64,000 nucleotides of DNA, taken from NCBI GenBank assembly GCA_005879605.1, contig VBKE01000004.1, positions 1 to 64,000 of the forward strand, in the 5' to 3' direction. Under the pieces are notes generated by a model. It was not told the origin of the DNA. It was given only the letters and a program-made list of their open reading frames with translations, and searched no databases. Below are positions 29,936-38,868 of this stretch, piece after piece. Within the stretch, counting starts at the first letter, position 1, and each line of letters opens with the position of its first letter. Origin of the DNA: Deltaproteobacteria bacterium. GTDB lineage: Bacteria; Desulfobacterota; Binatia; UBA9968. A program made the position numbers and the translations under genes.

Positions 29936-30005
29936 TGGGATCGGAGTGTTGGCACTCGTAGTACTACAGTACTCCAATATCCTGTTTTTGGAGGGAACTT
30001 TGACG

Positions 30006-30797
30006 ATGGAAATTTGTTTTCTCGGCACCGGCGCACCGTGGCCGGATCCGTTGCGCGGCAGTTCAGCTATCCTCGTCGATGTCGGCTCTGCGCGAATATT
30101 GTTGGATTGCGGCCGCGCATGCGTGCAGCAGATGGCCCGGCTCCAGATTGAGCCCGCCACCATCACTCACTGCTTTCTTACGCACGGTCATTACGACCAT
30201 GTGGCTGACTACGCCTTGTTGGTTCTCACATCGTGGCGCTTCGGCCGGCACCACTGTTTACAAGTGTATGGCCCGCCGGGCACCAAAGCGATGTCCGACG
30301 CTTTATTTCAGGAGGCTTATAAGATCGATATCGCGGCGCGCAAGAGTTTGAAAAAGTCGGACGCCGAGGCGGACATCAATATCAACGTGACTGAAATGCG
30401 CGGCGGCGCCGTCGCCGAGGGCGAGGGTTGGCGTCTTCGCGCCGTGGAAGTGGCGCACTGGCCGATCCCATTGTCTCTCGGCTTTCTCATCGAAGGGGAT
30501 GGCAAGCGGCTGTTTTTTACCGGCGATACTTCACCCTGTGATGCCGTGCGAGAAAGCGCCGCAGGCGTGGATCTCTTAATTCATGAAGCGATGTATTTTC
30601 CGGCGGACTCCGGGCATTACCGGAGCCATAGCCACCCGGAACAGGTGGGCGAGGTCGCGCATCAGACGGGAGCGCTCCAATTGGTTTTGACTCACCTCCA
30701 GCCCGAGACCCGGAAGGAAAGGTTGTTAAACGACGCGAGCAAGAAATTTACCCGACGGATCGTGATGGCTACAGATCAGATGCGTCTTGTGCTATAA
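30006..30797 (+). CDS. metallo-beta-lactamase-fold hydrolase, RNase Z-like
   Basis: About 263 residues, starting MEICFLGTGAPWPDP after GGAGGGA. It has the first metal motif THGHYDHVADY, the second His in EVAHWP and the Asp in FFTGDTS. A late His lies in VLTHLQPE. The layout follows the RNase Z / ElaC side of the family, but the long exosite arm of tRNase Z is not obvious, so a general phosphodiesterase or other hydrolase is safer. It may be co-transcribed with lhr. The next 278 bases up to 31076 contain only a short inverted repeat (TTTCATC/GATGAAA, 31031-31059). Confidence 0.8.
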   Translation: MEICFLGTGAPWPDPLRGSSAILVDVGSARILLDCGRACVQQMARLQIEPATITHCFLTHGHYDHVADYALLVLTSWRFGRHHCLQVYGPPGTKAMSDALFQEAYKIDIAARKSLKKSDAEADININVTEMRGGAVAEGEGWRLRAVEVAHWPIPLSLGFLIEGDGKRLFFTGDTSPCDAVRESAAGVDLLIHEAMYFPADSGHYRSHSHPEQVGEVAHQTGALQLVLTHLQPETRKERLLNDASKKFTRRIVMATDQMRLVL

Positions 30798-31075
30798 AAG
30801 GTCCGCGACCGTGGTCGGTGATCTTTTCGTCGAGCTGTTTTGTTGATAGAGGCGGGTTGCACCTTCCATTTGGCTTTCAACGTCGTCCAAAGCTGTCCTC
30901 CTTCACCTTTTCTCTTGCCGTAGGTGACATGTTTAGTGTAACTACCCGAGCCATGGTTGAGATAAGAAAACACGCAGAGTATGCGCGCTTTTTTGGAGCG
31001 TGAATAATTTCAAATACTTCTAACTTAAATTTTCATCCGTTGCTTGCGCGCAGATGAAATATTAGAGGTGAGCTC

Positions 31076-33301
31076 ATGGCGGAAAACCGAGTCTTAGGCG
31101 TTCCAAGTCCCCGAGTCGAAGGTGAACAAAAGGTCGGTGGTAAAGCCGTCTATGCCGTGGATGTGCTTTTGCCTGATATGCTTTGGGTCAAGGTCCTGCG
31201 CAGTGCCATCCCGCACGGCAGGATAAAACGGATCGACGTGACCAAGGCGCTTTCCGTTTCCGGCGTAAAAGTAGTGATGACCGGACAGGATGTTGCCGGC
31301 GCAAGGATCGGCAAGAGGATCATCGATATGCCGCTTTTGGCTGATGGCGTGGTGCGCTACATCGGTGAAAAAGTTGCCGCTGTGGCGGCGGAGACGGAAG
31401 CAGCGGCCGAACGAGCGGTTGACCAGATCGAAGTGGAATATGAGGAACTGCCCGCGGTGACGGATTCGCTGGCGGGGCTGGAACCGGACGCGCCGTTGCT
31501 CCATCCCAACGTGGCGGAGTACAAAGGGCTGCTGCACAGGATCGAGACTCCGAGCAATGTATTCGTTCACTTGACCTGGAACAAAGGAGACGTGGAGGAG
31601 GGATTTCGACAGTCCGACGTCGTGGTTGAAAATACTTTTCATGTGCCGGCGGTTCATCAGGCTTATATCGAGCCACATTCCTGCCTGGTGCAAGTAAAAC
31701 CCGATGGCGGAGCGGAGGTCTGGGCTTCGACCAAAAGCCCGTTCGCCATGCGCGAGCAAGTGGGAAGCGCGCTGCAGGTTTCACCCGCCGACCTGGTCAT
31801 TCACCCATGCTACGTTGGCGGCGATTTCGGAGGCAAGGGAGACGCGAACGAAGTCGCGCTTTGTTATGCCCTGTCCAAGAAGAGCGGCGGCCGGCCGGTG
31901 AAGTTTCTCGTCGACTATACCGAGGAATTGATCGCTGGGAATCCGCGCCACGCCGCCACGATCAAGGTCAAAACCGGCGTAAAAAAAAACGGCGTACTGA
32001 TCGCTCATCAGATGGAATATATTTTTGACAGCGGTGCTTACGGCGCTTACCGCCCGCAGGGTTTTCTCGTCGGCGCTCACGAAGCTTCGGGGCCGTACCG
32101 GATTCCCAACACCCACATCGAAGAAAAATACGTCTACACCAATAAATTCCCCTGCGGCTACATGCGCGCGCCGGGTCACCCTCAAGGTTCGTTTGCGAGC
32201 GAAAGCCAAGCGGACATCGTAGCCAAAAAATTGGGTATCGACCCGGCGGAATACCGGCGCATGAACTTTATGCAAGACGGCGATCATTTCCCTGTCGGAG
32301 AAAGCATTGCCCACGTCAAGGCGGCGGAAACGTTGAAGAAGGCATTGGAAGAGTCCGGCTATCGTGTCACGAAACCGAAGAACGTGGGACGCGGCTGCGG
32401 CGTGGGCAATTGGGTTTCGAAGGGCGGCGAATCCTACGCCTTCGTGAAAATTGACGACGCGGGCGAGGTGACGCTCTCCACTGCGGTCACGGATACCGGC
32501 CCGGGCGCGTATACGATCATGCGCCAGATCGTCGGCGAAGAACTAAAAGTCTCGCTGGATTCGATCAAAGTCGAGATCCTCGATACGACTAAAGTGCTCA
32601 AGGACACGGGGGTGCGCGGCAGCAGCAGTACCCGAGTCCACGGGGGATCGGCCTATGAAGCGGTGAAGAAGGCGCGCGAAGAGATTTTGCGCGTCGCCGC
32701 GCAAGCGATGAATGCTTTGCCGGATGAGTTGATATTGTATGACGGGGGCGTGACTCATGGCCGCGCCGAAAGGCGGATGAGTTTCGCTGAAATCGCGCGA
32801 GCGAACGGCGGGCCAATCATCGGGGAAGGTCATTACCTCAACATGAAAGAAGGACCCGAGACCTCCACGGTAGCCCAAGTTGCTGAAGTAGAAGTGGACA
32901 GGGAAACAGGGAAGGTAACCGTCAGACGGCTGACCACGGCTCATAACACTGGAACCATATTGAATCCTCTGACGCACCAGGGGCAGATCGACGGAGCTGT
33001 GATGATGGGGATGGGCTACGGAACGATCGAAGAGCTTGCAACGGATGACGGCGGCAAAGTGATGACCGCCAATCTGGGCGACTACAAAATTCCGAATATT
33101 AAAGATATCCCAAACTTGAAAACCGCGATCGTTCAATCCAAGACCGGCAGTGGCCCATACAATAGTATGAGCATCGGTGAGACGGCTATCATTCCCACGG
33201 CCGCCGCGATCGCCAATGCCGTCGAGGATGCCGTGGGCGTGCGGATCAAGTCGTTGCCGATTACGGCCGAGAAAGTGCTGATCGCGCTTAAAGACCGCTA
33301 A
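31076..33301 (+). CDS. xanthine dehydrogenase-family molybdopterin-binding subunit, stand-alone
   Basis: The 741-residue protein has the a/b hammerhead N-terminus and the molybdopterin motifs GGDFGGKGD, CGYMRAPGHPQ and DTGPGAYTIM. The SIGETAIIP region supplies the expected catalytic Glu. Enzymes of this family hydroxylate carbon in heterocycles or aldehydes, or oxidise CO. Unlike the locus at 39386, no iron-sulphur or FAD subunit lies beside it, so it must borrow partners or use another acceptor. GAGGTGAGCTC precedes the ATG. Substrate is unknown. Confidence 0.88.
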   Translation: MAENRVLGVPSPRVEGEQKVGGKAVYAVDVLLPDMLWVKVLRSAIPHGRIKRIDVTKALSVSGVKVVMTGQDVAGARIGKRIIDMPLLADGVVRYIGEKVAAVAAETEAAAERAVDQIEVEYEELPAVTDSLAGLEPDAPLLHPNVAEYKGLLHRIETPSNVFVHLTWNKGDVEEGFRQSDVVVENTFHVPAVHQAYIEPHSCLVQVKPDGGAEVWASTKSPFAMREQVGSALQVSPADLVIHPCYVGGDFGGKGDANEVALCYALSKKSGGRPVKFLVDYTEELIAGNPRHAATIKVKTGVKKNGVLIAHQMEYIFDSGAYGAYRPQGFLVGAHEASGPYRIPNTHIEEKYVYTNKFPCGYMRAPGHPQGSFASESQADIVAKKLGIDPAEYRRMNFMQDGDHFPVGESIAHVKAAETLKKALEESGYRVTKPKNVGRGCGVGNWVSKGGESYAFVKIDDAGEVTLSTAVTDTGPGAYTIMRQIVGEELKVSLDSIKVEILDTTKVLKDTGVRGSSSTRVHGGSAYEAVKKAREEILRVAAQAMNALPDELILYDGGVTHGRAERRMSFAEIARANGGPIIGEGHYLNMKEGPETSTVAQVAEVEVDRETGKVTVRRLTTAHNTGTILNPLTHQGQIDGAVMMGMGYGTIEELATDDGGKVMTANLGDYKIPNIKDIPNLKTAIVQSKTGSGPYNSMSIGETAIIPTAAAIANAVEDAVGVRIKSLPITAEKVLIALKDR

Positions 33302-33349
33302 CTGTTCCGTGAAAAATTCACAAACTTTGACAGGGAGGCGAACGGCATT

Positions 33350-33715
33350 ATGAGCTCCGAACGCGTCGCAGTTCCAGCACGTATCGTGCGAGCATTAGGC
33401 ATCTCCATCAACGGGCTGCGCACTGCGGTTCGCTTAGAAGAGGCATTTCGACTGGAGCTTCTGGTGCTGATTTTCGTCATACCTGCAGCTTGGATATTGA
33501 CGAGCGTCGGCATCCAGCGCGCTTTGCTGATCGGCAGCTGGCTGCTTGTGATGATTGTGGAAATTATCAATTCAGCAATTGAAACGGTGGTAGATCTGAT
33601 CGGCACGGAACGGCACGAGCTTTCCGGTCGCGCCAAAGATCTCGGTTCGGCCGCGGTGTTTTGCTCGATCTTATTGGCGGCAACCGTGTGGCTGGTCATT
33701 TTTTTCTCCGCGTAG
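33350..33715 (+). CDS. dgkA: diacylglycerol kinase, DgkA-type
   Basis: The 121-residue three-helix membrane protein has EEAFRLELL, the signature IVEIINSAIETVVDLIG and AKDLGSAAVFC. DgkA phosphorylates diacylglycerol, or undecaprenol in some Gram-positive bacteria, at the inner membrane. It lies 28 bases before mlaC, a lipid-transport gene, so a shared role in envelope lipid recycling is plausible. Confidence 0.92.
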   Translation: MSSERVAVPARIVRALGISINGLRTAVRLEEAFRLELLVLIFVIPAAWILTSVGIQRALLIGSWLLVMIVEIINSAIETVVDLIGTERHELSGRAKDLGSAAVFCSILLAATVWLVIFFSA

Positions 33716-33743
33716 TTGGTTATCTGTAGAAGAGGATGGGCAT

Positions 33744-34346
33744 ATGAAACGCGTTCGATATTTCAGAACCGCATCTTGTCTTTTCGTAGCACTCTGTCTC
33801 AGCTTTGCCGTATATGCGAAGGCCGGCGACCCCCTTGATGTGGTGAAAACAGCGATCGACAAGGCCATTCAGATCCTCAAAGATCCCAAGCTGCAAACCA
33901 AGGATAAGAAGCAGGAACGGATTGATCGCCTGAAAGAGGCGATCAATCCGATTTTTGATTACGAAGAGATGGCAAAACGGTCGCTCGGTTCCCACTGGCG
34001 GCGGCGCTCGCCGGCTGAGCAGGAAGAATTTGTCAAGCTGTTTCGTGATTTCCTGGAAAAGGTTTATTCGGATAAGGTGGATCTTTACAACGGCGAAAAG
34101 GTCATTTTCGGCCGGGAGATAGTCGATCAAGACTTTGCCCAGATAGAATCCAGCGTCGTTAATGCCAAAGGTGAAGAAACCGCTGTGGTTTACCGGCTGC
34201 GACGCGTGGACGGAAAATGGAAAGTCTATGACGCGGTTGTTGAAAACATCAGCATCGTCAACAACTACCGGTCCCAGTTTGATCGAGTGATTTCCAAGTC
34301 GTCCTACGATGAACTGAAGAGGATGCTAAAAGAGAAGGCCGGATGA
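33744..34346 (+). CDS. mlaC: MlaC-type periplasmic phospholipid-binding protein
   Basis: The 200-residue protein has a signal peptide (ASCLFVALCLSFAVYAKA, cut near residue 27). The MlaC/Ttg2D fold shows AINPIFDYEEMAKRSLGSHW, LFRDFLEKVY and a C-terminal YDELKRML. MlaC shuttles phospholipids between the outer and inner membrane complexes of the Mla system. The usual mlaFED permease genes are not next to it, so the gene is an orphan here, paired with dgkA. Confidence 0.9.
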   Translation: MKRVRYFRTASCLFVALCLSFAVYAKAGDPLDVVKTAIDKAIQILKDPKLQTKDKKQERIDRLKEAINPIFDYEEMAKRSLGSHWRRRSPAEQEEFVKLFRDFLEKVYSDKVDLYNGEKVIFGREIVDQDFAQIESSVVNAKGEETAVVYRLRRVDGKWKVYDAVVENISIVNNYRSQFDRVISKSSYDELKRMLKEKAG

Positions 34347-34399
34347 ACTCTCGTTGCTCCCCAGCCCACCTTGAAACGCCAGAGATCTCGCGGCTGGCG

Positions 34400-34660
34400 T
34401 TAGAATATAGCGCGGATCAGACCGCCGACGGCGCGGAACGGTAGCGAGATAACCTCGCCGATTACATTTACGGTTCCGCTCAGGACCCCGGTGTCTTCGG
34501 TAGAGCTGCTCGTCGTGGTGGTTGTTTCTCTTTCCACTCGTACAGGTTCGCCGGTGCGCTGATCGTATTGCACATCACGTGTAACCGTTCTTTGTGTTGA
34601 GCACGCCGCCAAGTTCGCTGCCAAGAATACACACAGAAACAAATTTGAAGTCCCACGCAT
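34400..34660 (-). CDS. small lipoprotein, unknown function
   Basis: An 86-residue protein starting MRGTSNLFLCVFLAANLAAC, where the lipobox LAAC gives the lipidated Cys20. The mature part is Thr/Ser rich and ends in a hydrophobic stretch (LPFRAVGGLIRAIF). The ATG at 34660 is preceded by GAAAGGAGAAAAGTC, which fixes the start; the longer frame back to 34768 has no support. A good sigma-54-like promoter lies 43-58 bases upstream. No family recognised. Confidence 0.75.
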   Translation of the reverse strand: MRGTSNLFLCVFLAANLAACSTQRTVTRDVQYDQRTGEPVRVERETTTTTSSSTEDTGVLSGTVNVIGEVISLPFRAVGGLIRAIF

Positions 34661-34702
34661 GACTTTTCTCCTTTCGTTGAAAGGCTCCAAAGGAAGTAAG
34701 AT

Positions 34703-34718
34703 AGCCAAACTCGTGCCA
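34703..34718 (-). promoter_or_regulatory. sigma-54-like promoter upstream of the lipoprotein gene
   Basis: On the minus strand TGGCACG, four bases, then TGGCT. The GG and GC pairs have the exact spacing of the -24/-12 consensus TGGCACG-N4-TTGCW, with one mismatch at the second T of the -12 element. The transcript would start near 34691 and leave a leader of about 30 nt. Confidence 0.4.
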
Positions 34719-35057
34719 CGGCTGTAGCCGCGATGTGCCAGGTACTGCGAGTCCCACAAGTGAGACATGATCTGACCGGTTATTTGTTAAAAACCGGCGG
34801 ATAATTCGACAGTTATATTATTTTGATTCGAAAACGAGACACTACGGCATTTTGGTTTCGCGGCCGTATCCGTCTGGATTTCCAATGGTAAAATAGTAGT
34901 TGTTCCAGTAGGTTTTTCCTATCACCGTGGTTAGTTTTACTATCCTCGCATTAATATCCGATTTGATCTTGTATTACGAAACTCGTCGATGAAGTTCGGA
35001 ATTTTACCAAACAGAAACGGTCGTTCGGTTGAGTTGGAAACGATCAGGGAAATAGCG
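34719..35057. other. AT-rich intergenic stretch, nothing recognised
   Basis: Between the lipoprotein promoter and the 3' end of the MFS gene. I see no open frame with coding character, no RNA gene and no strong terminator. Confidence 0.5.
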
Positions 35058-36314
35058 TTACTCGGCCGCGAACGCGAACAGCGTCACGGTAACCGCTAAG
35101 AGCGCCATGGCGCTGATCGCCAACGACCAGTGTATCCCAATCAGCCCGCCCACTACGCCTACCGTCACTCCGCTGAAGGCGCGCAGCCCGAAGGCCGACA
35201 TCGTAAAGAGACCAATAAGCCGTCCGCGGAGGTGACTAGGGGCGAGAATTTGCACGATGGCTTGGGCCGTCGAATAGAACGAGAGATTCAAAATCCCCGC
35301 GAAAAACAGGAGCGCCAATGACAGTAGGTAGTTGTTCGAGAAAGCAAACGCCGCAATCGCCATGCACCAAAGGATGGCGCAGGTAATCGCAGTCCGGGCA
35401 TCCGCCTTCAGCCAGCCTTTTCCTTCAAGGACGAACCCGCCAAAAACGGCGCCTGCCGCACTGGCGGTGAGCAATGAGCCATAGGCGAAATCGGCATTCG
35501 CGCCGAGGTCATGAGCGAATTCAGGCATCTGAGTGTGCACCGCGTTGCCGATGAGCAGCGACGCGCTGCCGCCTAAAAGCACCATCGTAATGATCGCCCG
35601 GTTGTGAGCGACCTCTCGGATAACATCTAGAGCATCGTTCCAGCCGATGGCTCGTTTCGGCGGCATCCCCTCCCGGAGATGTCCCGTGTAAGGAACGAAG
35701 AGCAACCAAAGGGTTAACGGCAGGTAGATGAGAACGTTGGCGAGCAGTCCCAGTGACGGGCCCAGTAACATCATCAATCCAGCGCCGACCGCCGGGCCGA
35801 AAAGTATTCCTAATTGACGGCTGGTGGCGTTGAGCCGTACGGCGCTCTGAATTTGCTCGATGCCGACAATATCGTGGATAAAGAGCTGTTCCGCGGGCGC
35901 CCATAAAACACCGGCAACGCCGTGAATGATCAGCAAAACCGACGCCTGCCACACTTGAATCGTATTGGTATAGAAGAGCACCGCCCAAGCGGCCGACACG
36001 CCCATGTACATCACTTGCGCCACTTGAATGACCTTCCGGCAGTCGTAGCGATCAGCGATGCCACCAAAATAAACGGACAAGAGCAGAAACGGAGTCCAAT
36101 GACTGATATCGGCAAACCCGGCCAATACCGGCGAGTGAAACTTCTGAAACAGCAGCCAATAACTGATGACGTGCTCGATATTGTCCGCCATCATGGCGAG
36201 CATGGTGGTGACGAAGAAGAAGCGGAAATCGCGGTCATGCAGAGCCGCGAAGGCAGGCTTTTTTGTCGAACTCGCGGAGCTGTTACTTTGAAGGGCCGGA
36301 GTGTTGGAAGCCAA
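35058..36314 (-). CDS. MFS transporter, EntS-like exporter type
   Basis: A 418-residue protein with about twelve transmembrane helices. The loop between helices 2 and 3 reads GGIADRYDCRKVIQ, the MFS motif A region, and RLNATSRQLGILFGPAVGAG matches the enterobactin-exporter-like subfamily. These use the proton gradient to export small molecules. The cytoplasmic N-terminus (LQSNSSASSTKKP) is Ser-rich. No biosynthetic partner is adjacent, so the cargo is unknown. Confidence 0.85.
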   Translation of the reverse strand: MASNTPALQSNSSASSTKKPAFAALHDRDFRFFFVTTMLAMMADNIEHVISYWLLFQKFHSPVLAGFADISHWTPFLLLSVYFGGIADRYDCRKVIQVAQVMYMGVSAAWAVLFYTNTIQVWQASVLLIIHGVAGVLWAPAEQLFIHDIVGIEQIQSAVRLNATSRQLGILFGPAVGAGLMMLLGPSLGLLANVLIYLPLTLWLLFVPYTGHLREGMPPKRAIGWNDALDVIREVAHNRAIITMVLLGGSASLLIGNAVHTQMPEFAHDLGANADFAYGSLLTASAAGAVFGGFVLEGKGWLKADARTAITCAILWCMAIAAFAFSNNYLLSLALLFFAGILNLSFYSTAQAIVQILAPSHLRGRLIGLFTMSAFGLRAFSGVTVGVVGGLIGIHWSLAISAMALLAVTVTLFAFAAE

Positions 36315-36585
36315 TGCTGTGGTCCCCAGGGAAGAAGTCTCGTATTAGACCGCGAAAGTAACGGATCTTGAGAGGCTATGCAAATAGATGATGAAAGAAG
36401 GCGAAGATATACACGCCTCGTCGAGTAAAGAAAAGACTGCCGAACCGCAATCAGCCTCTTGAGAAAAGTTTAAGGCTGCTTTCCCAGAACTTTTCCAGGA
36501 CGGCCGCGGCCTTGTTTGCTCGCGGGATCTAAGTCGAGATGAATTTTCCTGATCCAACGGGCCGTTCCTACTCGGCGACGCCGCG

Positions 36586-38868
36586 TCAGTTCTGGTCAAT
36601 CCTTACCGCTGCGTCTTGCCGTACGAAACCGGGCGGCCGGCCGTGCTTAGAACGAATTTCCAACCAGCCGCCGCGGGAGTCGACGACGTTGATTTTCATT
36701 CCCGGCGCGACGCTGGCGATCAGCGCTGAGTTTTCGCTTGGGCTACTGTAAATTTGGGTTGGACGAGTAATCCTAAATGTACCCTGGCGCTGTGGGGGAG
36801 GTTTTGCCTCCGCCGTTTGTTTGGAAAATTCTTTAGGGGCTTTTGCGGCGGTCTCCGTCGGAGTCGACGGTTCGCCGAAGTCGGTTTCGGACCCGACGGC
36901 AGGTTCTTTCGACCCGGACATTTTATCGGCGCTCTTGCCTAAGAATCCGACGGCGAGGGCGCCTGCGATGGCAAGGACGATGATGGCTGGAATGATTGCG
37001 ACGCGCGACCTTCGCTTGGCTGAAGTCGTGACGGCCGGTTTAGTTTCTTGATCGGTTGCTGCAGCGGTTGCCACCGGGTTGTTCGAAGTTAGATCCGTAT
37101 GATTGCCTGTGTTTTCGCCTGAACCGTTGCCCGGAAAATTTGCTTCGGAAGGTACGATGCCGAACGGAATCCGCTCAACCCGATGCTTGATTACAGACTC
37201 AGCCGATTGTGGACGTGCTTCGGCGGCAGTATTTGTCGGGCTTTGAAGGGCGTGTGAGATATCCGAATTGGGCGTCCCCGGCGACGATCCGTCGATGAGA
37301 TCACCGGCGGCAGCGGTTTCCGTTTGAAATTGGTGGTTTCTATCAAGGGGGGGTGGTTGCGTCGTTGGTAATTCATGGGCCTGCTGTAGCAGTGCGCTGA
37401 AGTGCTTTTGAGTCGCCTCACTATCTGCAAGGCGTTGCTGCCATCGCGCAATTTCTCCTTCGAGTTGATGTTTTTCCTCGCGCAGCTCCTGACAGACGCG
37501 CTCCGTTTCCGCTAAGCGTTTGTCGGTCGTGGCCAGTTCTTGAACTCTTTCCTTTTCCGCCGAGTGCTCTCGTTGTAATTCGACCATTTGCGCTTCCAGC
37601 TTCTGTTGCCGGTCTCTAAAGATCATCTCGCGAGATTCAGCGTTGGCTAGTTGTTGTTGTACGGCCTCTAATTCTCGAACCTTCGGCTGGCTTGCTTCCA
37701 GTTGCCGGTTGAGATCAGTGACTTCCATTTGCAGTCGCGCATAACGGTCGGCGGCCTCTTGGTTCTGCCTGGCCGATTCGCTGAGCCGGGCTTCGCTCGC
37801 GTGAAGTTGTCTTCGAAGACTGGCAATTTCCTTTTGCAGCTGTTGGTTTTCGGATTGAGCGTTCTCGAAGCGACGTAGTTCGGTATGAAGCTCCTCTATG
37901 GTTTCATGGCTCGCTTGCAGTTCCTGTTTCAACTGGGCGACTTCGGTTTGCAGCTTCGAATCGCGCTCGGCGGCGTCCTGATTCTGTCTCGTCGATTCGC
38001 TGAGTTTGGCTCCGTTCCATTGAAGCTCATGGCGCAGATTGGCGATCTCCTGTTGCAATTCCTGATTTTCGGCACGGAGCTGCTGATTCTCGGATTCTTT
38101 ATCACTCAGGCGACGTTGTATTATCTGAAGCTCCCCTAAGGTGTTATGGTTTGCCGCCACCTTGTTTGAAAGCGAGGCGGTTTCCTCGAGCAGCTCTTTG
38201 TTCTTGATCGTCACCGTATTTACTTGCTGTGTGGATTCGGCGAGATCGGATTTTAGTTGCGCATGGCGATCCGCGACCTCTTTTTGCTGACTGGCGGATG
38301 TAGCGAGCAGCGCCTGGCTCTTTTGCAGCTGGTTTTGGAGATTCTCGAGCTGCTGCTGTAGATGCCGGTTTTCAGCGTGCAGCTTTTGGTTTTCGGATTG
38401 AGCATCCAGCAAACGCCGCTGCCCCGTCTGCAGCTCGTCGATTGTTGTGTGAGTTGCTTCCAGTTGCTGTTTCAGTTCGCCGACTTGGCTGTGCAATTTT
38501 GCATTAAGATCGTTCGCTTCCTGATTCTGGCCGGCAGATTCGCTGAGCTGAGCTTCTTGGCTGACCAATCGACCTTGCTCGGTCTGCAGCTCGGCTATCG
38601 TTCTTTGACTTTCTTCCAGCTGACTTGAAAGGGAGGAGATCTTTTCCGCGAGCTCCTTGTTTCTGGCTAGCAGATCCGCCGATGAATGCGTTTCGGAGTG
38701 CTGCGCCTCGGCAGATCGATCGATGGTCTTGTCGGTTTGATTGCGTCTGACGCCTTCGAACTCGCGTTGTTTGTTCCTAAGCTCCCGCTCTGAGGCGAGA
38801 AGAAACGTCGCCAAGAGGCCGATGGTTCCACCGGCGAAAAGAAACAACCACACATGCAGATTTTCCAT
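36586..38868 (-). CDS. long membrane-anchored coiled-coil protein with C-terminal SH3 domain
   Basis: The 760-residue protein has an N-terminal transmembrane helix (LFLFAGGTIGLLATFLLA) and about 440 residues of coiled coil. A low-complexity linker, a second transmembrane helix (VAIIPAIIVLAIAGALAVGF) and a bacterial SH3 domain (PTQIYSSPSENSALIASVAP) complete it. The coiled coil holds repeats of roughly 80 residues marked by LSESARQNQEAADR, SENQQLQ and EVAQLKQELQASHETIEEL. Bacterial SH3 domains often bind peptidoglycan. Two membrane spans would put the coiled coil and the SH3 domain on different faces or form a large loop. I recognise no family; a structural or scaffolding role in the envelope is an inference. 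Confidence 0.8.
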   Translation of the reverse strand: MENLHVWLFLFAGGTIGLLATFLLASERELRNKQREFEGVRRNQTDKTIDRSAEAQHSETHSSADLLARNKELAEKISSLSSQLEESQRTIAELQTEQGRLVSQEAQLSESAGQNQEANDLNAKLHSQVGELKQQLEATHTTIDELQTGQRRLLDAQSENQKLHAENRHLQQQLENLQNQLQKSQALLATSASQQKEVADRHAQLKSDLAESTQQVNTVTIKNKELLEETASLSNKVAANHNTLGELQIIQRRLSDKESENQQLRAENQELQQEIANLRHELQWNGAKLSESTRQNQDAAERDSKLQTEVAQLKQELQASHETIEELHTELRRFENAQSENQQLQKEIASLRRQLHASEARLSESARQNQEAADRYARLQMEVTDLNRQLEASQPKVRELEAVQQQLANAESREMIFRDRQQKLEAQMVELQREHSAEKERVQELATTDKRLAETERVCQELREEKHQLEGEIARWQQRLADSEATQKHFSALLQQAHELPTTQPPPLDRNHQFQTETAAAGDLIDGSSPGTPNSDISHALQSPTNTAAEARPQSAESVIKHRVERIPFGIVPSEANFPGNGSGENTGNHTDLTSNNPVATAAATDQETKPAVTTSAKRRSRVAIIPAIIVLAIAGALAVGFLGKSADKMSGSKEPAVGSETDFGEPSTPTETAAKAPKEFSKQTAEAKPPPQRQGTFRITRPTQIYSSPSENSALIASVAPGMKINVVDSRGGWLEIRSKHGRPPGFVRQDAAVRIDQN

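Noticed and set aside
34661-34768. Longer start for the lipoprotein gene
   Set aside because: The strong GGAG site and lipobox place the start at 34660; the extension would move the signal peptide inside.
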